Below, piece by piece: positions 35,818-47,374 of a DNA stretch of 64,000 nucleotides. A program made the translations under genes and the position numbers. Position 1 is the stretch's first letter; each line of letters opens with the position of its first letter. The stretch is from Platanthera guangdongensis (taxonomy: Eukaryota; Streptophyta; Magnoliopsida; Asparagales; Orchidaceae): NCBI GenBank assembly GCA_039583875.1, contig CM077158.1:123687900-123751899 (forward strand). Reading direction: 5' to 3'. The notes under the pieces are model-generated. The model did not search any database. It saw only the letters and a program-made list of their open reading frames with translations, and was not told the DNA's origin.

Positions 35818-36230
35818 CTAACCGAAGGGGAAATATATTATTTCGGATCTACCGGTCGAATGTTTCGCCGAATTATCACTTTCTAACAAAAATTGTAGTT
35901 TCTTTGAACTATAAGAATTCACTAAATATTGAAATAGCACATTTCTATACAAACTATCTGGTATGTCAAACCAAAAGGGATAAGAATTTCTTACAGTGGT
36001 ATTGTGGCACTCGTACACAAGAAGTGGAGGCATTGTTGTACAACAACTCCCAGCTGAGATGTAATCTGATTCTACAGTGGAGATGGACACACTGGTCTAC
36101 TTTTTATTTCTCCAAGACACTAACCTTCCTCCTAGAAATCGACAGGTGCCTGATGAACTTTTCCTGTCTTCTTTACAACTTGCAAAATCTGCATCTAGAT
36201 ACTCTATTAGCTCAAATTAATTTTTCCTGG
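35818..36230 (-). pseudogene. Copia RNase H relic
   Basis: The minus strand shows DADFASCKEDRKSSSG, TCRFLGGRLVSW, a stop, and STVESDYISAGSCC, the core of a Copia RNase H. Downstream the similarity is lost. It is unrelated in position to the larger Copia element and has no recognised LTR of its own. Confidence 0.7.
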
Positions 36231-36319
36231 GGTACCAAGGCACCAAGATCAATTGTTCCCTTAAGATATGTCACAACACACATTTTCTCCGAATATAATT
36301 GGATATTGAAGCAAGAGAA

Positions 36320-38500
36320 AACAATGGTGTGATGCCACACCATGTAAGGGATAACTGCAGACGTTCAGGCAAACTCTAACCGTAACACAGTTTACGAAAA
36401 TACCAAGTTATGATGTGGGGAAAGACATGCCTTAAGTTAAGTTTTGGTGGCTGTATCCCTCAGGTGAGGGGATCACCTAGTTCACAACTAAAAATTTAAG
36501 TTTACGCTGTAGAAAAAAACATTATTTATATGAATTGACATCCCACAAGAGCAAAAACATACATATAGGACACTCATGGTATGCATGACTATAGATTTAG
36601 TATAAGTATGAAAATAGCTTTGTACGTTCAATAAGTTATCGTGACTATAGCTTAAAAATGATATGCATGAGATAGTGAAAATGATACTTTTATAGTTAAA
36701 GTAACGAGCATGCAATCCTAGCATAAAATCTTCCCCGAGAGAAAGTAAATCCAAACCATCATAAGAAAAGGCTTAGCAGTTATCAAGTAATTAACATTAA
36801 GCAAAAATCCAATCGGCGTCAACAACCAGACACTAACCCACTAAAGGATATGTATGTCTGAACTAAAAGAAAACAAACAACAACTAGCTCACAGTCTGTG
36901 AGGAAACGACAGATGCACAGTACTAGCCAAAAACCAACCCTAGCCGCACAACCAGCTACTTTTCCAAACTTGAGGCATTCAGATAAAGAACACCTCAGCA
37001 AGAATGAAAATACAAGTGATGATCAAAGATCAAAAGGTTAGCAATAAACTAAAAAGTAATAAAGGGTTACCAACCCAGACATAAAGAAGCTGTCAAATCT
37101 CAAAAATTAATCAAATGACAACGGTAAAAGATTTATTTATTGAGTTCAAAAGTAAGAAAGTTGCAGCAAGTACGGAATGAAGCCATGCTTTGAGAATGTC
37201 TGCAAAAGTAAGCAGAATAAAATATATTTGTACAATATGAGGAAAGAGACTTAATAACTCTGCTCACATGAATCATTAACACTGGTAAGAAATGGTCCTG
37301 AGTCGGTGGCCACATTGTCCAACCCAAACTTACCGACCCAATATATTTCAAGAAGGTACTGCGGTGGTGCAACATTGTCCAACACAACCCGACAGTCCAA
37401 TTGTCTCAACAAGACATTAGGGTGAGAGCAACATTATCCATCTCAACACAACAATCCAAAAATATATATAAACAAAGTGTTGTGGTGGTTGTAACATTGA
37501 TAACTAAACACACAGACCAAAAACAAACCCAGCAGTGTAATGATTCATAATTTTGTCACCAGGTTGTGGGTCCTTTATCCACTACAAACCAAGGGACATA
37601 CCTAACATCCATAAACACCTATAAACTCAACCAGGATACATAAACTCTCATTGACATAAAGGAAGAAAAATCGAAAGTGATAGCCATTCTAAGTCATACT
37701 CGATGAATTCAACTTAATCCGGCGAAAAAATCTTTAAGTCCACACTGATTCATCTTGTATACTCGACAAATTGGCAGACACATGATGAATTCCACTTAAC
37801 AACAATCATCAACTTGATACACAATGAGTTTTCAAAAAGTTCCAAGTCCATGGGAAAAACAACGAGTGAACTCGGCGTCTGGCATGTACACTCAATGTCG
37901 CGTTGAGTGCATTTAGCGCACTCAATGCAAAATAGGTTTACTCAGCGAATTACCTTCACTCGATGCTGCGTTGACTCTAAACGATGCTTTTTGACTTAGT
38001 CCTTCAGACCACTCAACACTAATGTTTACTCAACGGCAAGGATTCACCCAATGCCAAGTGAACTTCACTCAACGCCACGTTGAGTCTACACGATGCTTTT
38101 TGACTTAGTCTTAGAGAGAACTCAATGCCAAAGCTTCACTCAATGCCTAGGATTCTCTCAACGCTAAGTAAACTTCACTCAACTCCGCATTGAGTCTAAA
38201 CGATGCTTTTTGACTTAGTCTTACAGACCACTCAACGCCAAGGATTCACTCAATGCCAGGATGAAATTCACTCAACGTCGCGTTGAGTGTATTCAGCGCA
38301 CTCAATGCTTTTGACTTAGTCTCACAGTCACTCAATGCCCAGACTACAGTCAACGCTATTTCACTCAATGTTGAGGCCTCACTCAACGCCAAGGCACAAT
38401 ACTCAATGCCAAGGCACAATAGTTAATGCAAAGGCACAACACTCAATGCCAAGGCACAACACTCAACGACAAGGCTTAACACTGGCATAAATTCTGTCTT
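36320..38500 (-). repeat. Probable diverged chromovirus LTR
   Basis: The block at 36440-36475 (CCCTCAGGTGAGGGGATCACC) resembles the GAGGTGACCTC block of Tekay LTRs. Three imperfect GCAACATTGTCCAA...CAGTCCAA repeats at about 37300-37530 recall the direct repeats of Tekay-1. A hairpin array closes the segment. Its order matches Tekay-1 LTR in the same orientation, and the integrase relic at 46146-46406 may belong to it. The ends were not identified. Confidence 0.35.
37865..38480. repeat. ACTCAACGC / GCGTTGAGT array, copy 2
   Basis: Many ACTCAACGC and ACTCAATGC words occur, with GCGTTGAGT complements and a recurring CTTTTTGACTTAGTC spacer. Towards 38480 it becomes a simple tandem of ACTCAATGCCAAGGCACAA. 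It is related to the array at 34385-34830. Confidence 0.7.
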
Positions 38501-38923
38501 TCCTAAATAGAGGTTCATAGAATTAAAATAACTCTTTTTTAACAACAGCTAAACTTAGACCAGGACTAAGTTTCATTTATTAAGAGAAAGGGAGGGGTGG
38601 GCAAGGCAAGAGCCCAAATACAAGTGAAAGACTCTACAACAACACGACATAGAGAAAGAAAGGAAAACTCACTGTTGTGCTATCCAAGATACAACCAATA
38701 GTAAGCAAAAAATTCAGAGGACAAATAAAAAAAAATTATAATAGGCTATGCAAGGGAGCATACCACCACTTGCCTCAAGATATATAAAAATCCGGCTTCA
38801 TGAGCACTCCGCTTCAAGGATCGGCTGTAAGAACTCTTGGGCAATGATTCCTGAAACTTTACAGGGCAAACGAGAGTTAAAGGGAAAAATCCTAACGCCA
38901 AAAGTCCAAGCAAACAAAATTAC
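38501..38923. other. Unassigned sequence left of the ATTAC insertion
   Basis: No gene is recognised. It continues at 45693 once the element at 38924-45692 and one ATTAC copy are removed. It is probably part of the same old chromovirus as the integrase relic at 46146. Confidence 0.35.
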
Positions 38924-39079
38924 TGATAATACGTTTTGTAGTTTAAACTATTAGAGTATTTTTTGTTTTTTATGTAAAATCATGTTTGTATAGTTTTATA
39001 TTGACCCCCTTTTATATATTTTGTTGTCACTAATGTTTTCTTTTATTTTTGCATGTTTTATCAACATTCGGCCAAATTA

Positions 39080-39545
39080 CCCTTACACGCCCCCTTACAC
39101 GCCCTCCTTGGGCGTGTCATAGGGAGTGTAACCCGATCCCAAGGATGTTTGCTGCACTGGATCCAAATCTCAAGAAACCACCCTGACACGCCCCCCTGAC
39201 ATGCCCTCAATAGCTGTGTCACCGGGCATGTCACGGGGCTTGTTGCCGTCTTCCCGAAACCTACTGCCGCATTTAAAGTTTTCCATCACTATACGTCAAG
39301 AGTACTGACACGCCCCCCTACACGGGCGTGTCCACGGGCGTGTTCTGCGATTTTCGGCATTTCATGGATTTCCGACTGACGATTGAAGCTTGACGTGCCT
39401 GTCATGGCCCACCCTATACGGGCGTGATCTTGGGCGTATCCACCAACGTACAAATCAAATCAACAATTCTGTCAGATTTCACCTCCTGAAGTTTTTCCCG
39501 TACATGTCACGCCCCCTGACACGCCCTACTCGGGCGTGACAGGGG
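39080..39545. repeat. ACACGCCC / GGGCGTGT array, 5' LTR
   Basis: About five inverted pairs of (T/G)ACACGCCC and GGGCGTG(T/A) occur. An exact ACACGGGCGTGT lies at 39320-39331. The array ends about 25 bp before the TATA box. Confidence 0.8.
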
Positions 39546-39570
39546 GGTTTGAACAACCCGTAAGAAATTC

Positions 39571-39578
39571 TATAAATT
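39571..39578 (+). promoter_or_regulatory. TATA box, 5' LTR
   Basis: TATAAATT in the context AAATTCTATAAATTCAGACC is conserved in the 3' LTR at 44512. Confidence 0.65.
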
Positions 39579-40735
39579 CAGACCCCCCCTTATATCCAGC
39601 AAGAAGTTTTGAGGAGAGGGGATGTGCTGCTAGTTTTGTTCTTTGGCTTTTATGTTGTTTTTCTTATGTTTTTGTTTTCTCTCTCTCCATCCCTAGTTTT
39701 ATTGTTCATGGACTCTAGTTTCATTACTTGTAAACTCTTTTTATTAGTGTAATATTAGTAGTTAGCTCTCTTTTTCATGCACCTGTAGTGTTCATTCCTA
39801 GTTGTAATCCATTTTGTGTTAATGAAATTTTAGTTAACTTTCTCTTTCTCTATTTCTCTCTCTTTAGTTTTCATGCACCTTTATTATTTACCCCACTCTT
39901 TCCCTATTACCATGGTTAACTTATCCTCATTTGAACTCGATCGCGATGATCTGAGAATGAGTTGATCAAGTTATGATGTTTTAACCTTCGTTTTCTTCTT
40001 AAAGTGATACTTTTGATTTACTCTTGGTTTTTATTTAGTGAGACTATATTGCCGGTATATAGTTTCCATATGGGTTTTAAATTTAAGTTAAACGAGAGGC
40101 TCGTAGATTGAATCGATCACCCATGAGTAAAGAGAGTTGCACGCACCCCTCAAGAGAGACAGACGTTAAATATCCTGGAGTGGAGTGAAATCCAATATCG
40201 GGGTTCACAGCGTAAAGCGAGCTTTAGGTCTCCGATTTGGATGAGAGTTCGGTCGGACTTTCCTAAACTCAGGTGGGCATGTCTTTGAGAGAAGCGTTTT
40301 CATGCTTTTGGAACCTCCATGGTCAAGGTGTTTTACTTTATTTAGAATTAGTTGTTATTTCATTTTGATTTTCTTATTTCAAAAGTGAATCAAGATCGAT
40401 TACTCCCCTATTATCTTTAACTCTAACCCTTCATTTGTGCAAGTAATTTATTTTTATTTTTAGCTTAGTAATTTAGTTCCTGTTTTTTAGTTTAGTAAAT
40501 TAATCTTAAAAATCATTTTGGTAAAATAATAGCGATCTCCTCGAAGTAGAAGTAGTCATTACGCCCCATGAATAATACGACCTTGATATTAATTTTTAGT
40601 ATCCTATACTATAAACAATAAGGTACACTTGCCTTTAGCGGATATAGAATCAGAGAATATCATCAACTTCCACATTCCTCCTTCTCTTTTCTTTAACCCC
40701 CTTCTCCACCTTTGCGATTCTATGTACCAAGTTTT

Positions 40736-40753
40736 TGGCGCCGTTGCCGGGGA
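40736..40753 (+). other. Primer binding site, tRNA-Asp type
   Basis: TGGCGCCGTTGCCGGGGA is an exact 18-base complement of the 3' end of plant tRNA-Asp(GTC), 6 nt inside the LTR. Confidence 0.88.
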
Positions 40754-43700
40754 ATGTTTTGATATTTTGAAAAAAGGATAGCTATTATTTTTATCATTTT
40801 CTTTTTTCTTTTTTCATTCTTTTCTCTCTTTCCCCTCTTTTGCGGTTGGTTTTATTTTTTTTATGGACAGATTTTTTCTTTCTTCTGGACAGTTCGGTCA
40901 ATCTCGCGAGGACTGTTGGGTTAGATATCCTTCATCCACCCATATTTTATTCCTTCTGGATCGGACCAATTTGGCCAAATTGATCCATCCGCGAATTTTT
41001 TTTCATGGGGCTACAATGATTTTCAAACGCCTTCCTACCCTTCTCCTTCGAATTTTTCTGATTTAAATTTTTTACAGATATTTCTTGAATGGACATTTTG
41101 ATCCTAGCCCTACTTTGAACTACTCGGGGTGGAAACACCCTGATCATTCTTGGGGCCTTGGTGATCATCAACCCATTCCATCTCAAGATTTCTCCGCCTT
41201 TTCCGTAAGTTTGCGCGCCTCCTGCATTTGATTTTAGCGAAAATGAAAGCACTTTTGATTATGCAGCATTTGATGCAAGCATCAATGCTCAGTACAAAAT
41301 AATTTCTTATAATTTAGCTTCTCAGGCCGCAATTCGTTCTTTTCTTCCTCCCCCTCCTACTTATCTTTCAAATGATGAATCTTCAGACTTTCCACCGTGC
41401 CTTCAATCACTCGTCGAAGATGATTATTCAGAAATTCCATTGTGCTTACAACCTCTCGAGGAGGAGATTTCCCCCGATATCTCGATTTTTCTTCAACTTT
41501 CCGAGGAAGACGAACTTTCCTGTGTTCGTTCTTCCGAGAAGATTGATTTTTCGGATATCCCATTTTGCTCCCAATCTATGGAAATGATTGATATCCAAGT
41601 GGAGCAATCATATTTTTTTATCCAAAAATTTCCTTGTGATCAACCATCGCCGCCTTTTTCTTTTTATTCTCTTCCCTCTCCTTGCGAAAATTTCTCTTCT
41701 TTATTTTCTTTTATTTTTCCTTCTAATTTTGTTTCTAGTTCTCCTTCCTTTCCCGCTTCTAATAGTTTATTTTCTTTTACTAACAATTTTTATTTTTCTT
41801 TGTCTATATCTTTTTCTTTTTTTGTTTTATTTAAAAAATAAAAAATTACAAAAAAATATTTTTACTTTCTTAAAAAAATTTTTGGCACTCGCGCCGCAAC
41901 GCAGATTACGCGAGTTGCCATTACATTTTTCCTTTTATTTTCTATTTAGCTAACCAATAACGTCGAGCTCAACGACGTTTGAAACAAAGAGCGCTCTTGG
42001 GAGGCACCCCTTGCTTATCTTTTTTTGTTGTTTTTTTTTGTTTTGTGTAGGAATAAGCTCTCGGGTGTTTGTGCCGCTTCTCGCTTCTCAACTTGGTCTC
42101 GAGCCATTCTTTAGCTCACATTCGGGGGGACACATTTTTCAATGTCTGGGCATCAAGAGCTAGTGAAGCATCTTTTCCTTTCCTTTGCCTTTTTTTTTCT
42201 CATTTCTGTAATTTCATTTATATTTTGCTTTCTCTCTCTCCTTCCCCTCTTTTCTCCATTGAGGACAATGTCCATTTAAGCTTGGGGGAGGATTTCCTCT
42301 TTCTCTTTTCTTTATTTTGTTTTCTTAAAAACCAAAAAAAAAGAATATCTTAAAAATCCAAAAAAAAGAAAATATTTCAAAAACAAGAGAGAATATATCT
42401 TAAAAATACAAAAAAAGAAAATATCTTAAAAATCAATAAATAGAAAATATTTCAAAATCAATATATATATATGTATATACAATTTGTTTTTACTTTAATA
42501 ATTTAAACAAATTTTGGTATTTCAATAGTACCCCTTGCTTTTGTTTTGTTTTTCTCAAAATTCCATATAAACAACTTAGCTAATTATAATTTTTCTAATC
42601 ACTTTTTTAATTATGTTTCAAAAGTAAAGTGTTGGCTATGCTGTGTTTCTAATTCATGGTAGCATGTTAACGTGAGACGTTTTTCTAAAACTCGCACTTC
42701 TATTTTGGTTTTTCGTTCTTTATTTTCTTTACTTTCTTAAAAATCTTTCATCCACTATTTTTCTTTTATTTTTGGATAATTTTGTAATATCAACTTTTAA
42801 TTAGTGTAGTAGATGTGAACGATACAAGTCGCCTATTATTTCTATTTTTAAGATAATTTCATTAGTCTTCATTTACTATCTAGAATTTTCTTTTTAAAAT
42901 TATTCAAGGCTTATGCTTTAGATATATTTAGAAACATGAAAATGATTTAGCCTGTTTTTGTTTTTGTTTGAGCCTTCTTGCCAACCTAAAAATTTTTATC
43001 CCTATTTAGCTACTTTTTAGCCTTTTTCCGATTTCAATTGTTAGCTCCACTTATCTTATCATTTTCACCAAAGCTAAAATTTCCAACCTATCTAGTCACA
43101 CTAACCTTTTGAGTTTCATTAAAATATTCATGATTATGATAGGGTTGTTTTTGAGATATTTTTGGAGAACTTTTTGAAAAGTTTTGCTCAAAAGATGTGT
43201 TTACATTTGTTTTGCAAATTTCAAAATGAAAAAAAAATATTTTTATGCACTTTATTTTGTTTCGAAAAAAAAGAAAGAAAAATATAAAAAAGGAAAGAAA
43301 AGAAAATAAAAAAAGGGAAAGAAAAATATTTTATTTTTTATTATAATTTTTGAAACTCTTTATTTTTGTTTAGTGTGATTTTTAAAGCCTTGTTGTTTAT
43401 CTTTGAATTCAACTCCTAATCATAATCCTAAACCAGACATTTCGATCATAATAAGTCCTTTTGATTCAAGTTTTTGAATTTTATATTTTTAGCAAAGTAA
43501 AAAAGAAAAGTAGATTAGTAAAGTTTTGGATTTAAATTTAGATTTTTGTTATTTGATCGATATTGTTATAATGTGTCTCTTGGATCTAGTAACAACTCAA
43601 TGTGTTTTTCTCATTTTGTTGCTTTGCTTAAATTTATTTAAAGAATTTTGTTAAAATTTTGGATGATTTATTTTTGTCAATAAAGTTTATAAATTGTTAA

Positions 43701-43870
43701 ACCATATTTAAGTAACTCTTTTTTAGATTTACGTTTCACCTTATCCCTACGTAGAATTTCGCATTGTACTTGTGTTAGCATAATTAGAATTTTCCTGATT
43801 AGTCACTTTTATGTTAGCTAATTTTTATATTTCTACTTGAGGACAAGCAAAGCTTAAGCTTGGTGGAATT
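40754..43870 (+). other. Interior of the non-autonomous element
   Basis: After a CT-rich leader come short Gag-like fragments rich in Phe, Ser and Pro (about 40870-41200). An acidic ORF remnant follows, then the GGGAGGCACCCCTTGCTTA motif. A first PPT-like G-run lies at about 42280-42295 and an A-rich stretch at 42320-42480. Long AT-rich filler leads to the terminal PPT-like GCTTAAGCTTGGTGG next to the 3' LTR. No enzyme domains are seen. Confidence 0.6.
41227..41841 (+). pseudogene. Acidic ORF remnant in the non-autonomous element
   Basis: An open frame runs from just after a stop near 41208 to 41841. It is rich in Asp, Glu, Ser and Pro in the first two thirds (SLVEDDYSEIPLCLQPLEEE and similar near-repeats), then rich in Phe and Ser. 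No clear initiating ATG is seen at its start. The pattern recalls the acidic part of the ORF in element A, but no zinc knuckle is visible. It is not recognised as any known family. Confidence 0.4.
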
Positions 43871-44034
43871 TGATAATACGTTTTGTAGTTTAAACAATAA
43901 GGGTATTTTTAGTTTTTTTTTATGTACAAATCATGTTTGTATAGTTTTATATTGACCCCCTTTTGTATATTTTGTTGCCACTAATGTTTATTTTATTTTT
44001 GCAGGTTTTATCAACTTTCGGCCAAATTACCCTT

Positions 44035-44490
44035 ACACGCCCCACTAACACACAATCCCTTTGCGTGTTATAAGGCGTGTAACCCGATCCCGAGGATGTT
44101 TGCTGCCCAGGACCCAAATCCTGAGAAACCCCGCTGACACGTCCCCTTACATGCCCTACATGGGCGTATCACAGGGCGTGTCGCCCTCTTCCCGAAACTT
44201 GATGCCGCATTTAAAGTTTTTCCATTGCTACACGTCAACAGTACTGACACGCCCTCTCACCTATAGGGGCGTGTCCACGGGCGTGTTCCACGATTTCCGG
44301 CATTTGATGGATTTTCGACCGATGATTGAAGCTTGACATGCCTGTCATACCCCCCTACACGGGTGTGACCTTGGGCGTGTCCACCAATGTACAAATCAAA
44401 TCAACAATTTCGTCATATTTCACCTCCCGAAGTTTTTCCTGTACTTGTCATGCCCCCTGACATGCCCTACCCGGGCGTGACAGGGGGGCG
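44035..44490. repeat. ACACGCCC / GGGCGTGT array, 3' LTR
   Basis: This is the same array as 39080-39545 in the other LTR, with more mismatches in individual arms. Confidence 0.75.
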
Positions 44491-44511
44491 TGACCAACTT
44501 TCAAGAAATTC

Positions 44512-44519
44512 TATAAATT
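44512..44519 (+). promoter_or_regulatory. TATA box, 3' LTR
   Basis: TATAAATT corresponds to 39571 in the 5' LTR. Confidence 0.6.
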
Positions 44520-45692
44520 TAGACCCCCCCCCTTGTGTCAAGCATGAATTTTTGGGGAGAGGGGAGGTGGTGCTAGTTCTGTTCTTAGGCTTTTATGTTG
44601 TTTTTCTTATATTTTTGTTTTCTCTCTCTCTCTCTCTCTCTCCATCCCTAGTTTTATTCTTCATGAAATCTAGTTTCATTACTTGTAAACTCTTTTTATT
44701 AGTATAATATAAATAGTTAGCTCTCTTTTTCATTCACTTGTAATGTTCATTCCTAGTTGTAATCCCTTTTTGTGCTTAATGAAATTTTAGTTAACTTTCT
44801 CTTTCTCTATTTCTCTCTCTTTAGTTTTCATGCACCTTTATTATTTACCCCCCCCCCCTCTTTCCCTATTACCATGTTTAACTAATCCTCATTTGAACTC
44901 GATCGCGATGATTTGAGAATGAGTTGATCAAGTTATGATATTTTAGCCATCTTTTTCTTCTTAAAGTAATTACCTTTGATTACTCATGGTTTTTATTTAG
45001 TGGGACTATATTGTCGATATTTAGTTTCCATATGGGTTTTCAATTTTATTTAGCCCAGATGCTCGTAGATTGAATCGATCACCCAAGAGAAAAGAGAGTT
45101 GCACGCACCCCTCGAGAGAGGCAGATGTTAAATCTCCTGGATTTGAGTGAAATCCAATAGCGGGGTTCACAGCGTAAAATGAGATTTAGGTCTCCGATTT
45201 GGACGAGAGTTCGGTCGGACTTTCCTAAACTCAGGTGGGCATGTCCTCGAGAGAAGCGTGTTCATGCTTTTAGAATGTCCATGGTCAAGGTGTTTTACTT
45301 TATTTAGAATTAGTTGTTATTTCATTTTGATTTTCTTATTTCAAAAGTGATTCAAGATCGAGTACTCCCCTATTATCTTTAGCTCTAACCCTTTATTTCT
45401 ACAAGTAATTTAGTTTTCTTTTTAGCTTAGTAATTTAGTTCCTGTTTTTTAGTTTAGTAAATTAATCTTAAATATCATTTTGATAAAATAATAGCGATCT
45501 ACTCGAAGTAGAAGTAGTCATTACGCCCCAGGAATAATACGACCTTGATATTAATTTTTAGTATCCTATACTATAAAAGATAAGGTACACTTGCCTTCAT
45601 TAGATATAGAATCGAAGAATATCATCAACTTCCACAATCCAACTTCTCTTTCCATTAACCCCCCTTCTCCACCTTTGCGATTCTATGTATCA

Positions 45693-46145
45693 ATTACCTA
45701 CCACCAATGCGTAGAGCCCAGCGAGAGCTTTCCGGATCTACCCTCCAACGACGATATCGTGCATAGGAGCTCCTACAAATATCGGTCGAAAGCCTAGCGT
45801 AACATGTTGACTCCTCTCTTCTGCGTTCTCGGTCCGATAGCATGAGGAAGAAGATAGTAAATAGTAAACTATTTCAGGTATAATATATTATATACTATAT
45901 ACATTATAATATATTATCTATTACAATTGATATACTATACTATTATATATTTCATACATAATATATTAACCACTTGCCCCGATATTACAATAGAATATCA
46001 TATTATAATATCATAATATAGTATCATATTAAGATAATGACTTATATAATATCATATAATGATACATAAAGAAATGTCCAACTAACCTAAAAAATCGAAT
46101 CAACTCGAATTTCTACGAAAATGGCATCATAGCTAAATATCGACG
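45693..46145. other. Flank with an AT-rich simple sequence block
   Basis: The block at 45875-46060 is almost pure A/T, built of TATAATATATTATA-like words, many of them self-complementary. The rest is unassigned and is probably the 3' flank of the chromovirus integrase relic. Confidence 0.5.
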
Positions 46146-46406
46146 CTACGAATCCCACGACAAAGAATCAATAACCTGCCAGTCGCTAAGCACACATTTC
46201 TGCAACTGGCAAACGTGAAACACATTGTGCACCGCAGGAAAACTTGCAGGGAAGTCCATCCTATAAGCAGACATTCCAATACGCTCAACGATCTTGAAGG
46301 GTCTCACATACCTACGATCCAACTTATGGTCCTTACCAAACCTCTTAACACCAGACGTCAAAGAAACTTTAAGAAAAACCATGTCCCCAACAGCAAATAC
46401 CAAATC
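46146..46406 (-). pseudogene. Chromovirus integrase C-terminal relic
   Basis: The minus strand shows AVGDMVFLKVS, GVKRFGKDHKLDRRYV, PFKIVERIGMSAYRM and VHNVFHVCQLQK, the usual integrase C-terminal module of chromoviruses. The upstream part was split off by the Tat LTR at 46407. No chromodomain follows. It is degraded and non-functional. Confidence 0.75.
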
Positions 46407-46825
46407 TGTTGTACAACCCCGTGTCCGGTGAGCGGGTCCCGCCAGGGAGGTTGAGCAGACCTGGTCCCGCGACCCGCACCCGAACGGCAAAACAGATATA
46501 CGGCAGAAGGGCTGGCCCGCTCCCGCCCAATTCAGGCAAGCGAGCCGGCGTGGCGAGCGAGCAGGTCGCGCGAAGAGTCCTTGGCCAAAGCAGATGAGTT
46601 TGGCGACCCGCGACTGGCGAGTCGATCGGGGTCGCGGTGACCGCCGGCCAACCCCCACACGCGACCTGGATGCCGGTCCGCCCGGCAGAAGACAGGCAGG
46701 TCGCGACGGCTCGGCTCGTGCTCGCCCAGGGAGGATAGGCGAGCCACGAGAGCCAGGTCGCGCCCGCCTCCCGCGGAGGGGATTGGAGGCGAGCTGACTC
46801 CCCGTGGGGTACGAATAGTTACTCA

Positions 46826-46908
46826 GGACAGCGGAGCTTCGCTGTTGGCAGACCAGGCCGGACTGCGCATAGCCACTTAGAACAGCGGAGTTTGGCTGTT
46901 GGCAGACC
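46826..46908. repeat. Two-unit inverted repeat in Tat U3
   Basis: Two copies of ACAGCGGAG(C/T)TT(C/G)GCTGTTGGCAGACC lie about 53 bp apart. Each contains CAGCGGAGCTTCGCTG-like inverted arms. A third TTGGCAG follows at about 46954, just before the TATA box. Confidence 0.6.
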
Positions 46909-46976
46909 CTCCCGAGGGGTTTTTTGGTATTTTCAGGTCAGTTCTTTTGGTTATTGGCAGTTCAGGTTCCAAAAAG

Positions 46977-46985
46977 CTATAAATA
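46977..46985 (+). promoter_or_regulatory. TATA box of Tat LTR
   Basis: CTATAAATA lies downstream of the inverted repeats, about 60 bp from a likely leader start. Confidence 0.6.
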
Positions 46986-47257
46986 AGACCCAAGGGGTAC
47001 CACAGAGGGCACGCTTTCAGTGCCTCCTTACTCTCGTTCTCAAGTGCTCTCTGAGGGTACCTTAGCTCGGTTTCTGGCTAAGGAGGGGAAGCGCTCAGAG
47101 ATCTTCCGGGTTTGTGGTGGGACCTCCCTGCCGAGCCCTTGGGTCTGTTCTTTCTTGTCTCTTTCGTTGTTCTTCTTGTAGGAGCAAAGTAGGCGCGAGA
47201 CCACCCCTTCCCCAAGGGTCGAACTCCACAAGAGGCCGGATTCCGGTTTCAACATTT

Positions 47258-47275
47258 TGGTGTGGTGAGCGTGGA
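47258..47275 (+). other. Primer binding site candidate of Tat element
   Basis: TGGTGTGGTGAGCGTGGA follows the LTR after three bases and starts with the TGG required for CCA pairing. I could not assign the tRNA from memory. Confidence 0.5.
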
Positions 47276-47374
47276 CAGTGGTCAGTGCAGAAAAGATTCG
47301 GCGAGCTCAATGACGGGAGGTCAAAGATCTGACAGGCAGGACTCGCCCCCCCCCCGCCTCTCGCAACAGTAGGG

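Larger units (their letters stand above)
38924..40729 (+). repeat. 5' LTR of the non-autonomous element
   Basis: This 1806-bp LTR starts TGATAATACG and ends TATGTACCA, where the other copy has TATGTATCA, so the terminal TATCA has mutated. It contains a palindromic array, a TATA box at 39571, and a CT-rich leader. Confidence 0.88.
38924..45692 (+). mobile_element. Complete non-autonomous (LARD-like) Athila-related element
   Basis: Two LTRs (38924-40729 and 43871-45692) flank a 3.1-kb interior with a tRNA-Asp primer site and a PPT, and perfect 5-bp target duplications ATTAC lie at 38919-38923 and 45693-45697. The interior has no protease, RT, RNase H or integrase. The motif GGGAGGCACCCCTTGCTTA (41999) and the sequence GAGGACAATGT...TTAAGCTTGGGGG (about 42262) also occur, in complement, in the Athila element near 23440 and 23270. 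Athila-type enzymes are therefore the likely helpers. Confidence 0.9.
43871..45692 (+). repeat. 3' LTR of the non-autonomous element
   Basis: This 1822-bp LTR reads TGATAATACG...TATGTATCA and is followed by the ATTAC duplication. It is close to the 5' LTR, with scattered substitutions and small indels, including CT-microsatellite expansion at about 44620. Confidence 0.88.
46407..47254 (+). repeat. 5' LTR of the Tat element
   Basis: This 848-bp LTR has a 5-bp terminal inverted repeat TGTTG...CAACA. It interrupts a chromovirus integrase relic. It is GC-rich, with many GCGAG and GGTCGCG words. Confidence 0.8.

Noticed and set aside
38748..38954. 68-codon ORF as a small host gene
   Set aside because: It runs across the left border of an inserted element, so its 3' end is LTR sequence.
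41198..41240. Short GTAAGT...TTTTAG segment as an intron in the non-autonomous element
   Set aside because: At about 40 bases it is below the usual plant minimum, and the surrounding frames are already broken.
45875..46060. AT-rich block as organelle DNA or a replication origin
   Set aside because: It is only simple A/T words, with no organelle gene or origin motif.
46410..46800. GC-rich sequence as a ribosomal RNA fragment
   Set aside because: It has no rRNA core motif, and it forms the start of a defined LTR with TGTTG...CAACA ends.
47258..47275. Assigning the Tat primer to a specific tRNA
   Set aside because: The 18-mer does not match the tRNA-Asp or initiator-Met ends I can recall with certainty, so it is left unassigned.
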